A stretch of DNA of 64,000 nt, taken from Alphaproteobacteria bacterium (GTDB taxonomy: Bacteria; Pseudomonadota; Alphaproteobacteria; SP197). This document shows positions 19,538 through 33,283 of the stretch, piece by piece (the first letter of the stretch is position 1; every line of letters starts with the position of its first letter). The stretch is taken from the NCBI GenBank assembly GCA_009694045.1, contig SHVY01000005.1, positions 1 through 64,000 of the forward strand, written 5' to 3'. The notes beneath the pieces were generated by a model, which saw nothing but the letters and a program-made list of their open reading frames with translations, was not told the origin of the DNA and did not search any database. The position numbers and the translations under genes were made by a program.

Positions 19538-19704
19538 ACGCCCGCACAACCCCTTGAAATAGCTCCTGACTCCTCCCCGTTCTGGTATACTTGCGAGACG
19601 GCGTTGAGGCCGTCATCGGGGGGTGATCAACGTCCCGGCGCGATCGCGTCGGAACGGGGCTTCGGTCCCCCTCGATGCCACCCTTGGAAGCAAGTGCCCA
19701 GCCG

Positions 19705-20823
19705 ATGAAACTCGCCATCGAACGTGCCGCGCTCCTCCGCGCGCTCACCCACGTCCAGAGCGTGGTCGAGCGGCGCAACACCATCCCCATCCTCTCGAAC
19801 GTTCGGCTCGAGGGCCGCGATGGGCGGCTGAAGTTGACCGCGACCGACATGGACCTCGAGGTGGTGGAGGAGGTCGAGGCGCACATCGGCGCCGAGGGCG
19901 GCACCACGGCGCCCGCGCATCTGCTGCATGACATCGTCCGCAAGCTGCCGGAGGGCGGCGAGGTGGGCATGGAGACCGCCGACGAAGGCGGCCGCATGGT
20001 GGTGCGCTGCGGCCGCTCCCGCTTCACCCTGCCCTGCCTCCCCACCGAGGATTTTCCGGTGATGGCGGAAGGCGAGTTCAGCCACGAGTTCCAGATCTCC
20101 GCCGTCGATCTGCGGCGCCTGATCGACAAGACGCGCTTCGCCATCTCGACTGAGGAAACCCGCTACTACCTCAATGGCATCTACCTGCACGTGATCGAGG
20201 GCGACGGGTCCGCCCGGCTGTGCGCGGTCGCGACCGATGGCCATCGCCTGGCCAGGGTCGAGAACGAGCTGCCCCAGGGCGCCGACGGCATGCCCGGGGT
20301 CATCGTCCCGCGCAAGACAGTGGGCGAGTTGCGCAAGCTGATCGACGAAGGCGACGGCGCCGTGGCGGTGGCCCTCAGCCGCACCAAGGTCCGCTTCGCC
20401 TTCGGCTCGGTCCGCCTCACCTCGAAGCTGATCGACGGAACCTTCCCCGACTATGGCCGGGTAATCCCCACCCAGAACGACAAGGTGCTGGAGATCGAGG
20501 GCAAGAGGTTCGCCGAGGCCGTCGATCGTGTCGCCACCATCTCGACCGAGAAGTCGCGCACCGTGAAGCTCGCGCTCGAGGCCGGCCGCCTCCGGCTGTC
20601 CGCCAACAGTCCGGACAGCGGCAGTGCCGCCGAGGAGTTGGATGTGGGCTACGCCGGCCCCAGCCTGGAGATCGGCTTCAACTCCCGTTATCTCCTCGAC
20701 ATGACCGCTCAGGCCGAAGGCCGGGTCGTCGAATTCGCCATGGCCGACGCCGGATCGCCCACCCTGATGCGCGACAGCGGGGATCCGGGCACGCTCTACG
20801 TGCTGATGCCGATGCGGGTCTAG
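19705..20823 (+). CDS. dnaN: DNA polymerase III subunit beta
   Basis: MKLAIERAALLRALTHVQSVVERRNTIPILSNV; C-terminal YVLMPMRV. Confidence 0.97.
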   Translation: MKLAIERAALLRALTHVQSVVERRNTIPILSNVRLEGRDGRLKLTATDMDLEVVEEVEAHIGAEGGTTAPAHLLHDIVRKLPEGGEVGMETADEGGRMVVRCGRSRFTLPCLPTEDFPVMAEGEFSHEFQISAVDLRRLIDKTRFAISTEETRYYLNGIYLHVIEGDGSARLCAVATDGHRLARVENELPQGADGMPGVIVPRKTVGELRKLIDEGDGAVAVALSRTKVRFAFGSVRLTSKLIDGTFPDYGRVIPTQNDKVLEIEGKRFAEAVDRVATISTEKSRTVKLALEAGRLRLSANSPDSGSAAEELDVGYAGPSLEIGFNSRYLLDMTAQAEGRVVEFAMADAGSPTLMRDSGDPGTLYVLMPMRV

Positions 20824-20824
20824 A

Positions 20825-24525
<3,701 letters not shown>

Positions 24526-24609
24526 TGCCTCGCGAGGCCGCAAAGTCGCCCCATTGGTCGTTTAGGAACCGCATTCTCACCGGCGCTTGCAGGGAACGGC
24601 TCCTACCCC

Positions 24610-26604
24610 ATGGCTAAGGCCGAGCTTCGCGCCGACCCGAATGTCCGTTGGCGAACCGCCCCCACGGCCAAACCCGCCAAGCGCCGATCGGCGCGGGCCG
24701 CGGCGAAGGGTGCCCGGCGACCGTGGCGCCGAATCCTGGGTTTCCTCGTCCGGTGGTTCCTGGTCGCCGTCATCTGGCTGGCGATCGCGGTCCTGGCCTA
24801 TGCCGGCTATCTCGCCTACGACCTGCCCGATGTGAGTCGCCTGGGCGAACCGGTGCGCAGCCCCTCGATCCAGATCACCACGGCCGATGGGGCGGTCATC
24901 AGCCGGATCGGCGCGACCTATGGCCCCCGGCTCGACTACGAGGCGATCTCGCCCTGGCTGGTGAAGGCCGTGGTGGCGACCGAGGATCGGCGCTTCTTCG
25001 AGCACGACGGCATCGACCCGCGGGGTCTCGGCCGCGCCCTGGTCGCGAACCTGCGGGCGGGGCACGTGGTTCAGGGCGGTTCGACCGTTACCCAGCAGCT
25101 CGCCAAGAATCTGTTCCTCACGCCCGAGCGGACCTTCAGCCGCAAGTTCAAGGAGCTGATCCTGGCGTTCTGGCTGGAAAGCCAGTTCGACAAGCCCGGC
25201 CTGATGGCGATCTATCTCAACCGGGTGTATTTCGGCGGCGGCGCCTACGGGGTGGAGGCGGCCGCGCGGCGCTTCTTCTCCAAATCGGCGGCGGACCTCA
25301 CCCTGCCCGAGGCGGCGATGCTCGCGGGACTGCTCAAGGCCCCGTCGCGCTATGCGCCCACCCACGATCTCGACGCGGCGCGCGCCCGGGCCGCCCTGGT
25401 GCTCGACAACATGGCGACCATCGGGCTGATCGCTGCCGCCGATCTGGCGGCGGCCAAGGCTTCGCCAGCCGATCTCCGCGCGCCGCCGTCCACCGGCGAA
25501 GGCGGGCGCTACTTCGCCGACTGGGTGATGGAGGACCTGGGCGGGTTCGTCGGACCCAATCCCGTCGATCTCACGGTGGTCACGACCCTCGACGCTCGGG
25601 TCCAGCGGCTGGCCGAGGAGGCGATCGCGGCCGAGCTCGCCGCCCATGGCGATGCGCAACGCGTCGGGCAGATCGCCGCCGTGGTGATGGCGCCGGACGG
25701 GGCCGTGCTCGCCATGGTCGGCGGGCGCGACTATGGCGAAAGCCAGTTCAACCGTGCGACCCAGGCCCTGCGGCAGCCCGGCTCGGCGTTCAAGCTCTTC
25801 GTCTTCCTGGCCGGGCTCGAGGCCGGCCTCCGCCCCGAATCGCGGTTCGTCGACGGACCGCTGTCGATCAACGGCTTCGCACCGCGCAACTACGACGACA
25901 AGTACCTGGGCGAGGTCAGCCTCGCCGAGGCGCTGGCCCGCTCGCTCAACAGCGTCGCCGCCCAGGTCGCCTGGAAGGTCGGGGTCGACGAGGTGATCGG
26001 CGTGGCCCGGCGGCTGGGAGTGACCGCGCCCCTCCGCCGCGACCTGAGCCTGTCGCTGGGCGCCTCCGAGGTGACCCTCATGGAGCTGACGGCGGCCTAC
26101 GGAGCCCTGGCGAACGGCGGCCGCGCGGTCCTACCCTATGGCATCGCCCAAGTGCAGGATACCAACGGCCGGGTCCTCTATCGTCGCGCAGGCTCGGGCG
26201 GCAGCGAAGTGATCGATCCCCAGACCCGCGCGCGGATGATCCGGATGCTGGCCGACGTGATCGCCGGCGGCACCGGCACCGCCGCCCGCATCGACTGGCC
26301 GGTGGCCGGCAAGACCGGGACGAGTGAAGGCTACCGCGACGCCTGGTTCGTCGGGTTCACCCGGGGTCTCGTCGCCGGGGTCTGGGTCGGCAACGACGAC
26401 AACAGCCCGATGAAGGCGGTCACCGGCGGCGGGATCCCCGCCCGGGTCTGGTCGGGAATGATGGCGGGGGCGATGGCCGGGCGACCGCCGGAACCACTGT
26501 TCGAGGAGGATTTTCCGTCGCTGCTCGACGAATTTATCGCCGAGCTCGGCCTCGGTGAGGAGACTTTCGCGGCTGTTCCCGCCGCCAAGAAACGCGACCG
26601 ATAG
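24610..26604 (+). CDS. Penicillin-binding protein 1A-type transglycosylase/transpeptidase
   Basis: VATEDRRFFEHDGIDPRGL; GGSTVTQQLAKNLFL; RQPGSAFKLF (SxxK); GKTGTSEGYRDAWFVGFT. Confidence 0.95.
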   Translation: MAKAELRADPNVRWRTAPTAKPAKRRSARAAAKGARRPWRRILGFLVRWFLVAVIWLAIAVLAYAGYLAYDLPDVSRLGEPVRSPSIQITTADGAVISRIGATYGPRLDYEAISPWLVKAVVATEDRRFFEHDGIDPRGLGRALVANLRAGHVVQGGSTVTQQLAKNLFLTPERTFSRKFKELILAFWLESQFDKPGLMAIYLNRVYFGGGAYGVEAAARRFFSKSAADLTLPEAAMLAGLLKAPSRYAPTHDLDAARARAALVLDNMATIGLIAAADLAAAKASPADLRAPPSTGEGGRYFADWVMEDLGGFVGPNPVDLTVVTTLDARVQRLAEEAIAAELAAHGDAQRVGQIAAVVMAPDGAVLAMVGGRDYGESQFNRATQALRQPGSAFKLFVFLAGLEAGLRPESRFVDGPLSINGFAPRNYDDKYLGEVSLAEALARSLNSVAAQVAWKVGVDEVIGVARRLGVTAPLRRDLSLSLGASEVTLMELTAAYGALANGGRAVLPYGIAQVQDTNGRVLYRRAGSGGSEVIDPQTRARMIRMLADVIAGGTGTAARIDWPVAGKTGTSEGYRDAWFVGFTRGLVAGVWVGNDDNSPMKAVTGGGIPARVWSGMMAGAMAGRPPEPLFEEDFPSLLDEFIAELGLGEETFAAVPAAKKRDR

Positions 26605-26608
26605 GGCT

Positions 26609-26851
26609 TTACCCGCCGGCCATCGGCGGCAGGATGAACACCTCGCTGTCCGGCTTCACCGCGGCGAACCATTGGTTCCGGTAGATCTGGCCGTCGACCG
26701 CGACCGCCACCCGATCGAGAATTGGCAGCAGGCTCGGGTAGACCTCGCCGACGCGATCCAACACCTCGCGGATGGTCTTGGCATCGACCTCGAGCACCGG
26801 CGTGTTGCCGGCCAGCGATTTCAACGTGCCCCCCAGCATCACCCGGGCCAT
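26609..26851 (-). CDS. MoaD/ThiS-family sulfur carrier protein
   Basis: 80 aa, LPPMAGG C-terminus with the diagnostic GG tail. Confidence 0.8.
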   Translation of the reverse strand: MARVMLGGTLKSLAGNTPVLEVDAKTIREVLDRVGEVYPSLLPILDRVAVAVDGQIYRNQWFAAVKPDSEVFILPPMAGG

Positions 26852-26871
26852 GGGGAACCCCCTTTCCTCGA

Positions 26872-26894
26872 CCCCCTCCCGGACGGGGAGGGGG
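26872..26894. repeat. GC-rich inverted repeat ccccctccc/ggggaggggg
   Basis: Hairpin between the MoaD-like gene and the Mo-hydroxylase large subunit. Confidence 0.5.
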
Positions 26895-26920
26895 CGTTCA
26901 GGGGTGGAGCGGACGGTCGC

Positions 26921-29191
26921 CTAATCGGCGGCCTTCTTCAGCCTCGAATCGAGGGCGTGCACGATCCGCGGCGGCGACATCGGCAGCTCGAGCATGCGCA
27001 CGCCGATGGCGGCCGAGACCGCGTTGGCGATGGCGCCCATGGGCGGCACGATCGAGGTTTCGCCGACGCCTCGCACCCCATAGGGATGCTTCGGGTTGGC
27101 GACCTCGACGATGATCGTGTCGATCATCGGGCAGTCGGACGCGACCGGGATGCGGTAGTCGAGGAAGCCCGCGTTCTGCAGCCGGCCGTCCTTGCCGTAG
27201 ATGTACTCCTCGTTGAGCGCCCAACCGATGCCCTGTGCGGCCCCGCCCTGGAACTGACCCTCAACGTAGGAGGGGTGGATCGCCTTGCCGGCGTCCTGGG
27301 CGATCGTGTAGCGCAGCACCCGGGTGTAGCCGGTCTCCGGGTCCACCTCGACGTCGCAGAGGTGGGTCGCGAAGCTGACCCCGGCCCCGTCGGCGTTGAT
27401 CTCGTGATGCCCGGCAAGCGGCCCACCGGTGGAATGCGACGCGGCCGCGATCTCCTTGAACGACATCGGCTTGAAGTTGCCGGCGTTGGACCCGGCCGGC
27501 TTCGCCTGGCCGTCTTCCCAGGTGACGGCGTCCGCGGAAATGCCCCAGGTCTTGGCCGCCCGGGCGCACATCTTCTTGATCACCTCCCGCGCCGCCATGA
27601 TGGTGGCGAGGCCGCTCGCGAAGGTGACCCGGCTGCCGTCGGTCACGTCATTGTAGCCGAGCGAGGAGGTGTCGGCGACGATGGTCCGCACCTGTTCGTA
27701 GCCGATGCCCAGTTCCTCGGCGGCCATCAGGCACATCGAGGCGCGGCTGCCGCCGATATCCGGGGTGCCGACCGCAAGCGCCACGGTCCCGTCCAGGTTG
27801 ACGTTGAGCGTCGTGCAGGTCTGGCCCGCGAAGTTGAACCAAAACCCGGAGGCGAGGCCGCGGCCCTGGTTCGGCCCCAAGGGTGCCCGGTAGTTCGGGT
27901 GTGCCTTGATCGCCTCCAGGGTCTGGATCAGGCCGATCGGGCCGAAGGTCGGTCCGTAGGCGGACTTGGTGCCCTGCTTGGCCGCGTTCTTCAGGCGGAA
28001 GTCCACGGGATCCATGCGGATCTTCTTGGCCAGCTCGTCGATCACGCTTTCCACCGCGAACGCCGCCATGGGTGCGCCGGGCGCGCGATAGGCCGCCTGC
28101 TTTGGGCGGTTGGTGATCACGTCGTAGCCGACGGCCTTGACGTTCTCCAGGTCGTAGCAGGCGAAGGCGGTCATCGCCCCGAGCTCGACCGGCGATCCGG
28201 GGAAGGCGCCCCCCTGGTACCGCAGATCGGCCTCGGCGGCCGTGATGCGGCCATCGCGGGTGGTGCCGACCTTGATGCGCATGCTGGTGCTCGAGGTCGG
28301 CCCGGTGGCGCGGAAGACCTCGTTCCGGGTCATCACCATCTTCACCGGCCGGCCCGACTTGCGCGACAGCGCGAGCGCCACGGGCTCGATGAACACGGTG
28401 GTCTTGCCGCCGAACCCGCCGCCGATCTCGGACGCGGTGACCCGCAGCTTGGAGATATCGAGACCCAGCAGATCGGCGCAGGTGTTGCGGATCATGTAGT
28501 GACCCTGGGTGCAGACCCAGATCTCGCCCTGGCCGTCGGGGCCGAGATTCGCGAGGCAGGCGTGTGGCTCGATGTAGCCCTGGTGCGTCGCCTCGGTCTT
28601 GAACGACCGTTCGACGACGACGTCGGCCTTGGCGAAGCCGGCCTTAATGTCGCCCAGAGCGAATTCGCAGCGGCTGGCGACGTTCGACGGCTTGGTCGGC
28701 TTCGGCTCCACGTTATTGGTGAACATGGTCTTGTCGAGGATCGGGGCGCCGGGCTTCATCGCCTCATCCACGTCGGTGACGTGGGGCAGCACCTCGTAAT
28801 CGACCACGATCAGCTTCAAGGCCTTGTCGGCGATCGCGGCGGTGGTAGCCGCCACGGCGGCCACGGCGTGGCCGTCGTACAGCGCCTTGTCGCGTGCCAT
28901 GCAGTTGACCAGCACGTCGCGCAGCGCATCATTGCGGTCCTTGAAGTCGTCGCGGGTGACGACGGCCTTCACGCCCGCCAGGGCTTCTGCCTTGGCGGTG
29001 TTGATCTTGCGGATGCGAGCGTGGGCATGCGGGCTGCGCAGGACCTTGCCGATCAGCATGCCCGGCGCCGATGCGTCGGCGCCGAAGCGGGCGCGACCGG
29101 TGACCTTGTCGACCCCGTCGGGCCGGATCGGCCGGGTGCCGATTTGCTTGAATGTCGTCTTCCTCTGAGCGATATCACCCTCAAGCGGCAT
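26921..29191 (-). CDS. Xanthine dehydrogenase-family molybdopterin-binding subunit
   Basis: DKVTGRARFGAD; GGGFGGKTTVFIEP; AYRAPGAPMAAFAVES; YGVRGVGETSIVPP (catalytic Glu). Confidence 0.92.
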   Translation of the reverse strand: MPLEGDIAQRKTTFKQIGTRPIRPDGVDKVTGRARFGADASAPGMLIGKVLRSPHAHARIRKINTAKAEALAGVKAVVTRDDFKDRNDALRDVLVNCMARDKALYDGHAVAAVAATTAAIADKALKLIVVDYEVLPHVTDVDEAMKPGAPILDKTMFTNNVEPKPTKPSNVASRCEFALGDIKAGFAKADVVVERSFKTEATHQGYIEPHACLANLGPDGQGEIWVCTQGHYMIRNTCADLLGLDISKLRVTASEIGGGFGGKTTVFIEPVALALSRKSGRPVKMVMTRNEVFRATGPTSSTSMRIKVGTTRDGRITAAEADLRYQGGAFPGSPVELGAMTAFACYDLENVKAVGYDVITNRPKQAAYRAPGAPMAAFAVESVIDELAKKIRMDPVDFRLKNAAKQGTKSAYGPTFGPIGLIQTLEAIKAHPNYRAPLGPNQGRGLASGFWFNFAGQTCTTLNVNLDGTVALAVGTPDIGGSRASMCLMAAEELGIGYEQVRTIVADTSSLGYNDVTDGSRVTFASGLATIMAAREVIKKMCARAAKTWGISADAVTWEDGQAKPAGSNAGNFKPMSFKEIAAASHSTGGPLAGHHEINADGAGVSFATHLCDVEVDPETGYTRVLRYTIAQDAGKAIHPSYVEGQFQGGAAQGIGWALNEEYIYGKDGRLQNAGFLDYRIPVASDCPMIDTIIVEVANPKHPYGVRGVGETSIVPPMGAIANAVSAAIGVRMLELPMSPPRIVHALDSRLKKAAD

Positions 29192-29672
29192 GACGTTTCT
29201 CCTGCTTCATCTCGACCGCGGTGGCGAGCACGGCGCGCACGATCTTGTCGTAGCCCGTGCACCGGCAGAGGTTGCCGGCCAGCCAATAGCGGACCTGGGT
29301 CTCGGTGGGGTTCGGTGTCCTTTCGAGGAGCGCGCGGGCAGCCACCAGGAAGCCCGGGGTGCAGATGCCGCATTGCAGGGCGGCGTGCTCCAGGAACTTC
29401 TTCTGCAACGGGTGCAGCTTATCGCCCTTGGCCATGCCCTCGATAGTGCGGATCTTGCGGCCCTCGGCCTCGGCGCCCAGCACCAAGCAGGAGCACACCA
29501 GGCGCCCGTCCAACTCGATGCTGCAGGCGCCGCAATCGCCGGTGCCGCAGCCTTCCTTGGCGCCGGTCAAGCCCAGGTGGTTGCGCAGAACGTCGAGCAG
29601 AGATTCCTGCGGCTCGCAGACGAACTCGACCGAATCGCCGTTGATCGTGGTGGTGACGTGATGACCCGACAT
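29181..29672 (-). CDS. (2Fe-2S)-binding subunit of a molybdenum hydroxylase
   Basis: KEGCGTGDCGACSIELDGR and LQCGICTPGFL...NLCRCTGYDKI cluster motifs. Confidence 0.95.
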   Translation of the reverse strand: MSGHHVTTTINGDSVEFVCEPQESLLDVLRNHLGLTGAKEGCGTGDCGACSIELDGRLVCSCLVLGAEAEGRKIRTIEGMAKGDKLHPLQKKFLEHAALQCGICTPGFLVAARALLERTPNPTETQVRYWLAGNLCRCTGYDKIVRAVLATAVEMKQEKRHAA

Positions 29673-30532
29673 CAGTTGCCCCTCGCCCTCTTCAATGCCT
29701 TTTCCGCCGCGCGCCGTGCCAGCACGCCGGCCACTTTCACGCGAAACTCCTTGGTGCCGCGCTTGTCGTCGATCGGGTTGCACGCCGCCGATGCCGCCTT
29801 CGCCATCTTGGCGAGCGCCGCGGCGTCGACCTTGGTGCCGATCAGCGCATCCGCCGCCGCCTTGACCAGAAGGGGCGTGGGCGCCACCGCGCCCAAGGAA
29901 ACCCGGGCCGCCGTGCAGACGCCCTTGGCGTCCAGCGTCAGGCACACCCCGACGCCGACCACGGCGATATCCATCTCGCTGCGCGGGATGAACCGCAGGT
30001 AGGCGTCGCCGGTGCGCGCCGGCCGCGCCGGCAGCACGATTCCGGTGACGATCTCGCCCTTCTTCAGGGATGTCTTGCCGGGTCCGACGATGATTTTCTC
30101 GACCGGCACCTTGCGGCGCCCCTTGGGTCCGGCGATCAGCGCGACGGCACTGGCGGCGATCAACGCCGGCACGCTGTCGGCGGCGGGCGAACCGTTGCAC
30201 AGGTTGCCCGCCAGCGTGGCGCGGCCCTGAATCTGGGTCGATCCGATCAGGTTCGCGGCCTCGACGACACCCGGCCACATCTTGCGGACCTTGACGTTTT
30301 CCCCGATGGCCGCGGCCGGAACCGTGGCGCCCACCCGGAAACCGCCCTTTTCCGGGGCGATCTTGCCGAGTTCGGCGATGCGCTTGAGGTCGACGATAAG
30401 CTTGGGTTCGACCGTGCCCGAACGGAGCTGGACCAGAACGTCGGTCCCGCCCGCCAGCATGCGGGTCGTCCCGCTGGCCTTGGCGAGGAGTTTCACGGCC
30501 GCGCCGACCGTCTCCGGAGCTTCAAACTGCAT
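29672..30532 (-). CDS. FAD-binding subunit of a molybdenum hydroxylase
   Basis: RMLAGGTDVLVQLRSG; QIQGRATLAGNLCNGSPAADSVPALIA. Confidence 0.95.
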   Translation of the reverse strand: MQFEAPETVGAAVKLLAKASGTTRMLAGGTDVLVQLRSGTVEPKLIVDLKRIAELGKIAPEKGGFRVGATVPAAAIGENVKVRKMWPGVVEAANLIGSTQIQGRATLAGNLCNGSPAADSVPALIAASAVALIAGPKGRRKVPVEKIIVGPGKTSLKKGEIVTGIVLPARPARTGDAYLRFIPRSEMDIAVVGVGVCLTLDAKGVCTAARVSLGAVAPTPLLVKAAADALIGTKVDAAALAKMAKAASAACNPIDDKRGTKEFRVKVAGVLARRAAEKALKRARGN

Positions 30533-30630
30533 GGCGTCCGTCCACCTTGGTGTCCCTCCCTCGCGAATTCGTCTCGGCCGTTACCGACGGGGCCGAATGA
30601 AGCACGCCCATATACCGGATGTCTACCCCG

Positions 30631-31383
30631 TCACTGGCCCCGCAGCCAGGCGATCGCGCTCTCGGGCCCATCGGCCGTCGGACCCTCGGGTGGCGGTGGG
30701 CGGCGGATCATGATGACCGGCAGCCGGAGGTCGCGGGCGGCGGCCAGTTTCGCGGTCCCTTCGTCGCCCCCGCTCGCCTTGCAGACGATGGTGCCGACGC
30801 CGTGCTTCTGGAACAGGGCGATCTCGTCCGCGACGGCGAACGGCCCCCGGCCGATGACGACGACGTAGGTCTTCAGTGGCAAGACGTTGCGCGGGTCCTC
30901 GACCAGGCGGACGACGAATTTGAAGCCCTCGACCTCGAAGAAACTCTTGAGTTCCTTGCGCCCGATCGCCAGGAAGACCGTCGGCGGCCGGCCGTTCAGG
31001 TCCGCCGCCGCCGCCGCCATGTCGCCCACCATGGTCCAGCGATCGCCCGGGCCCGGCTCCCAGGGGCGACGCACCAAGGCCAGACTCGGCACGCCGGCCG
31101 CCGCCGCTGCGGCCTTGGCGTGGGCCGAGATCTGGGTGGCGAACGGGTGGGTGGCATCGACCAGGGCCGTGATGCCCTCCGCCCGCAGATAGTCCGCCAT
31201 CGCCCCGGCGCCGCCGAACCCGCCGCGCCGCAGCCGTCCCGGCACGGGCCTGGGGGCGCGGGTGACCCCGGCGAGGGACGTCGTCACCGCTTCGGCGCCG
31301 AATGCGGCGCAGGCCAGTTCGGCCAGCCGGGCGGCATCACCGGTTCCGCCGAGGATCAAGATCTTCCGTTCAAGCGCCGGCAT
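30631..31383 (-). CDS. cobK: Cobalt-precorrin-6A reductase
   Basis: ILILGGTGDAARLAELA; LVDATHPFATQISAHA. Confidence 0.92.
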   Translation of the reverse strand: MPALERKILILGGTGDAARLAELACAAFGAEAVTTSLAGVTRAPRPVPGRLRRGGFGGAGAMADYLRAEGITALVDATHPFATQISAHAKAAAAAAGVPSLALVRRPWEPGPGDRWTMVGDMAAAAADLNGRPPTVFLAIGRKELKSFFEVEGFKFVVRLVEDPRNVLPLKTYVVVIGRGPFAVADEIALFQKHGVGTIVCKASGGDEGTAKLAAARDLRLPVIMIRRPPPPEGPTADGPESAIAWLRGQ

Positions 31384-32461
31384 GGGCGATCACCGTCCCG
31401 TCTCTATCCACCACCACCACGTCGAGGCGCGTCTCCCCGGAGAGCGTCGCCAACGCCGTCGCTCGGGCGCGGGCGGCGACTGGGCTGGCGATGTCTACCC
31501 CGGCCGCCCTGGCGATGACCAGCGCCTCGCCACCGCCGGCCACCGCCGCGAGGTCGCGAGCCAGGTCCGCATTTTCCCCCAGATCGCGGGCGAGGCCGGC
31601 CAGAAAGGCCGGATCCAATTGGCTGCGGCTGGAATGGAGGTCCAGGTGCCCGGCGGCCAGTTTGGCCATCTTGGCGAAGCCGCCGGCGATCGTGACGCGC
31701 CCGACCGGGTGGCGGCGCAAGTACTTCAGCATGCCGCCGCAGAAATCGCCCATGTCGATCAGCGCGAGGTCGGGCAGGCCGTACAGCCGCTTGACCGTGG
31801 CCTCGGACGTGGTGCCGGTCGCCCCCGCTAGGTGATCGAGGCCGGCGGCGCGGGCCACGTCGATGCCGCGGTGGATGGCGTGGATCCAGGCCGAGCAGGA
31901 ATAGGGGATCACGATCCCCGTCGTACCGAGGATCGACAGGCCGCCGACGATGCCAAGCCGCGGGTTCCAGGTCTTGGCCGCCAGGGCCTCGCCGCCGGGA
32001 ACCGCGATGGTGATGACGGCGTCGCCGGTTCCGCGATGCCGGGCCGCGAGGTCGGCGACCGCCGCCGCCATCATCCGCCGCGGCACCGGGTTGATCGCCG
32101 GTTCGCCGACCGCGAGGGGCAGTCCGGCACGCGTCACCGTGCCAACCCCCGCGCCGGCGCGGAACCGGACCCCGGTCCCTGGCGCGGCCAATGTCACGGT
32201 GGCGACGATGGTGGCGCCATGGGTTACGTCCGGGTCGTCGCCGGCGTCCTTGACGATCGCGGCCGTAGCCGTGGTTTCGTCCAACTCGGCCCGGACCAGG
32301 GCGAAGCTCGGTTCCTCGCCGCGCGGCAGGGTGATCGTCACCGGATCGGGGAACCGCCCGGTCAGCAGCGCCGTGTAGGCGGCGACGGTCGCCGCCGTGG
32401 CGCAGGCCCCGGTGGTCCAGCCCTTGCGCAGGGGTCCGTTCGGCGGGTTCGTCGCGGTCAT
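31370..32461 (-). CDS. cbiD: Cobalt-precorrin-5B (C1)-methyltransferase
   Basis: LRKGWTTGACATAATVAAYTALL; GLSILGTTGIVIPYS. Confidence 0.95.
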   Translation of the reverse strand: MTATNPPNGPLRKGWTTGACATAATVAAYTALLTGRFPDPVTITLPRGEEPSFALVRAELDETTATAAIVKDAGDDPDVTHGATIVATVTLAAPGTGVRFRAGAGVGTVTRAGLPLAVGEPAINPVPRRMMAAAVADLAARHRGTGDAVITIAVPGGEALAAKTWNPRLGIVGGLSILGTTGIVIPYSCSAWIHAIHRGIDVARAAGLDHLAGATGTTSEATVKRLYGLPDLALIDMGDFCGGMLKYLRRHPVGRVTIAGGFAKMAKLAAGHLDLHSSRSQLDPAFLAGLARDLGENADLARDLAAVAGGGEALVIARAAGVDIASPVAARARATALATLSGETRLDVVVVDRDGTVIAHAGA

Positions 32462-32509
32462 GATCGGCGGGTTCGGTTGCGCCGGAATTCTATCGTATAA
32501 CCTCGCGCC

Positions 32510-33283
32510 ATGGTGGGACCCGCGCTGCCCTTACCCGTCTTCGAGCCCGGTTGGGTGTGGCTGGTGGGCGCCGGGCCCGGGGACCCGGGGCTTTTGACCT
32601 TGCTCGCGGCCCACGCCCTCGCCCAGGCCGACGAGGTGGTGTACGACGCCCTGGTCTCCGACGCGGTACTGGCCCTGGCGAACCCCGCCGCCAGCCTCGA
32701 GTACGCGGGCAAGCGGGGCGGCCGGCCGTCGCGCAAGCAGCCGGACATCAGCGAGCGGCTGATCGCTCTGGCCCGCTCGGGGCGCCGCGTCCTGCGCTTG
32801 AAAGGTGGCGACCCCTTCATCTTCGGGCGCGGCGGCGAAGAGGCGCTGGCGCTCGCGGCCGCGAACGTCCGCTTCCGCATCGTGCCCGGGATCACCGCCG
32901 GGGTCGCCGGACTCGCCTACGCCGGCATCCCCTCCACCCACCGCGATACCAACGCCGCCGTCACCTTCGTCACCGGCCACGGATCCGGCGGCGACGTGCC
33001 CGACGGGTTGGATTGGCCGGCGCTCGCCAAGGCCTCGCCGGTGCTGGTGGTCTACATGGGGCTGAAGCATCTGCCCGAAATCGCGGCCCGCCTGATCGCC
33101 GCCGGCCGCGATCCCGCGACGCCCGTCGCCATCATCGCCAAGGCGACCCTGCCCGATCAACGGGTGCTGGTGACGACGCTGGCGGCGGCGGCGGCCGATG
33201 TCGCGGCCGCCGGCATCGAGCCGCCGACCATCGTCGCCGTTGGCGAGGTCGTGCGCCTGCGGGCGGCGCTCGCCTGGCTGTGA
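32510..33283 (+). CDS. cobA: Uroporphyrinogen-III C-methyltransferase
   Basis: VWLVGAGPGDPGLLTL; VLRLKGGDPFIFGRGGEE; VPGITAG. Confidence 0.95.
   Translation: MVGPALPLPVFEPGWVWLVGAGPGDPGLLTLLAAHALAQADEVVYDALVSDAVLALANPAASLEYAGKRGGRPSRKQPDISERLIALARSGRRVLRLKGGDPFIFGRGGEEALALAAANVRFRIVPGITAGVAGLAYAGIPSTHRDTNAAVTFVTGHGSGGDVPDGLDWPALAKASPVLVVYMGLKHLPEIAARLIAAGRDPATPVAIIAKATLPDQRVLVTTLAAAAADVAAAGIEPPTIVAVGEVVRLRAALAWL

Noticed and set aside
26555-29446. 963-aa plus-strand ORF opposite the Mo-hydroxylase large subunit
   Set aside because: Antisense shadow of an unmistakable enzyme gene; no recognisable motifs.
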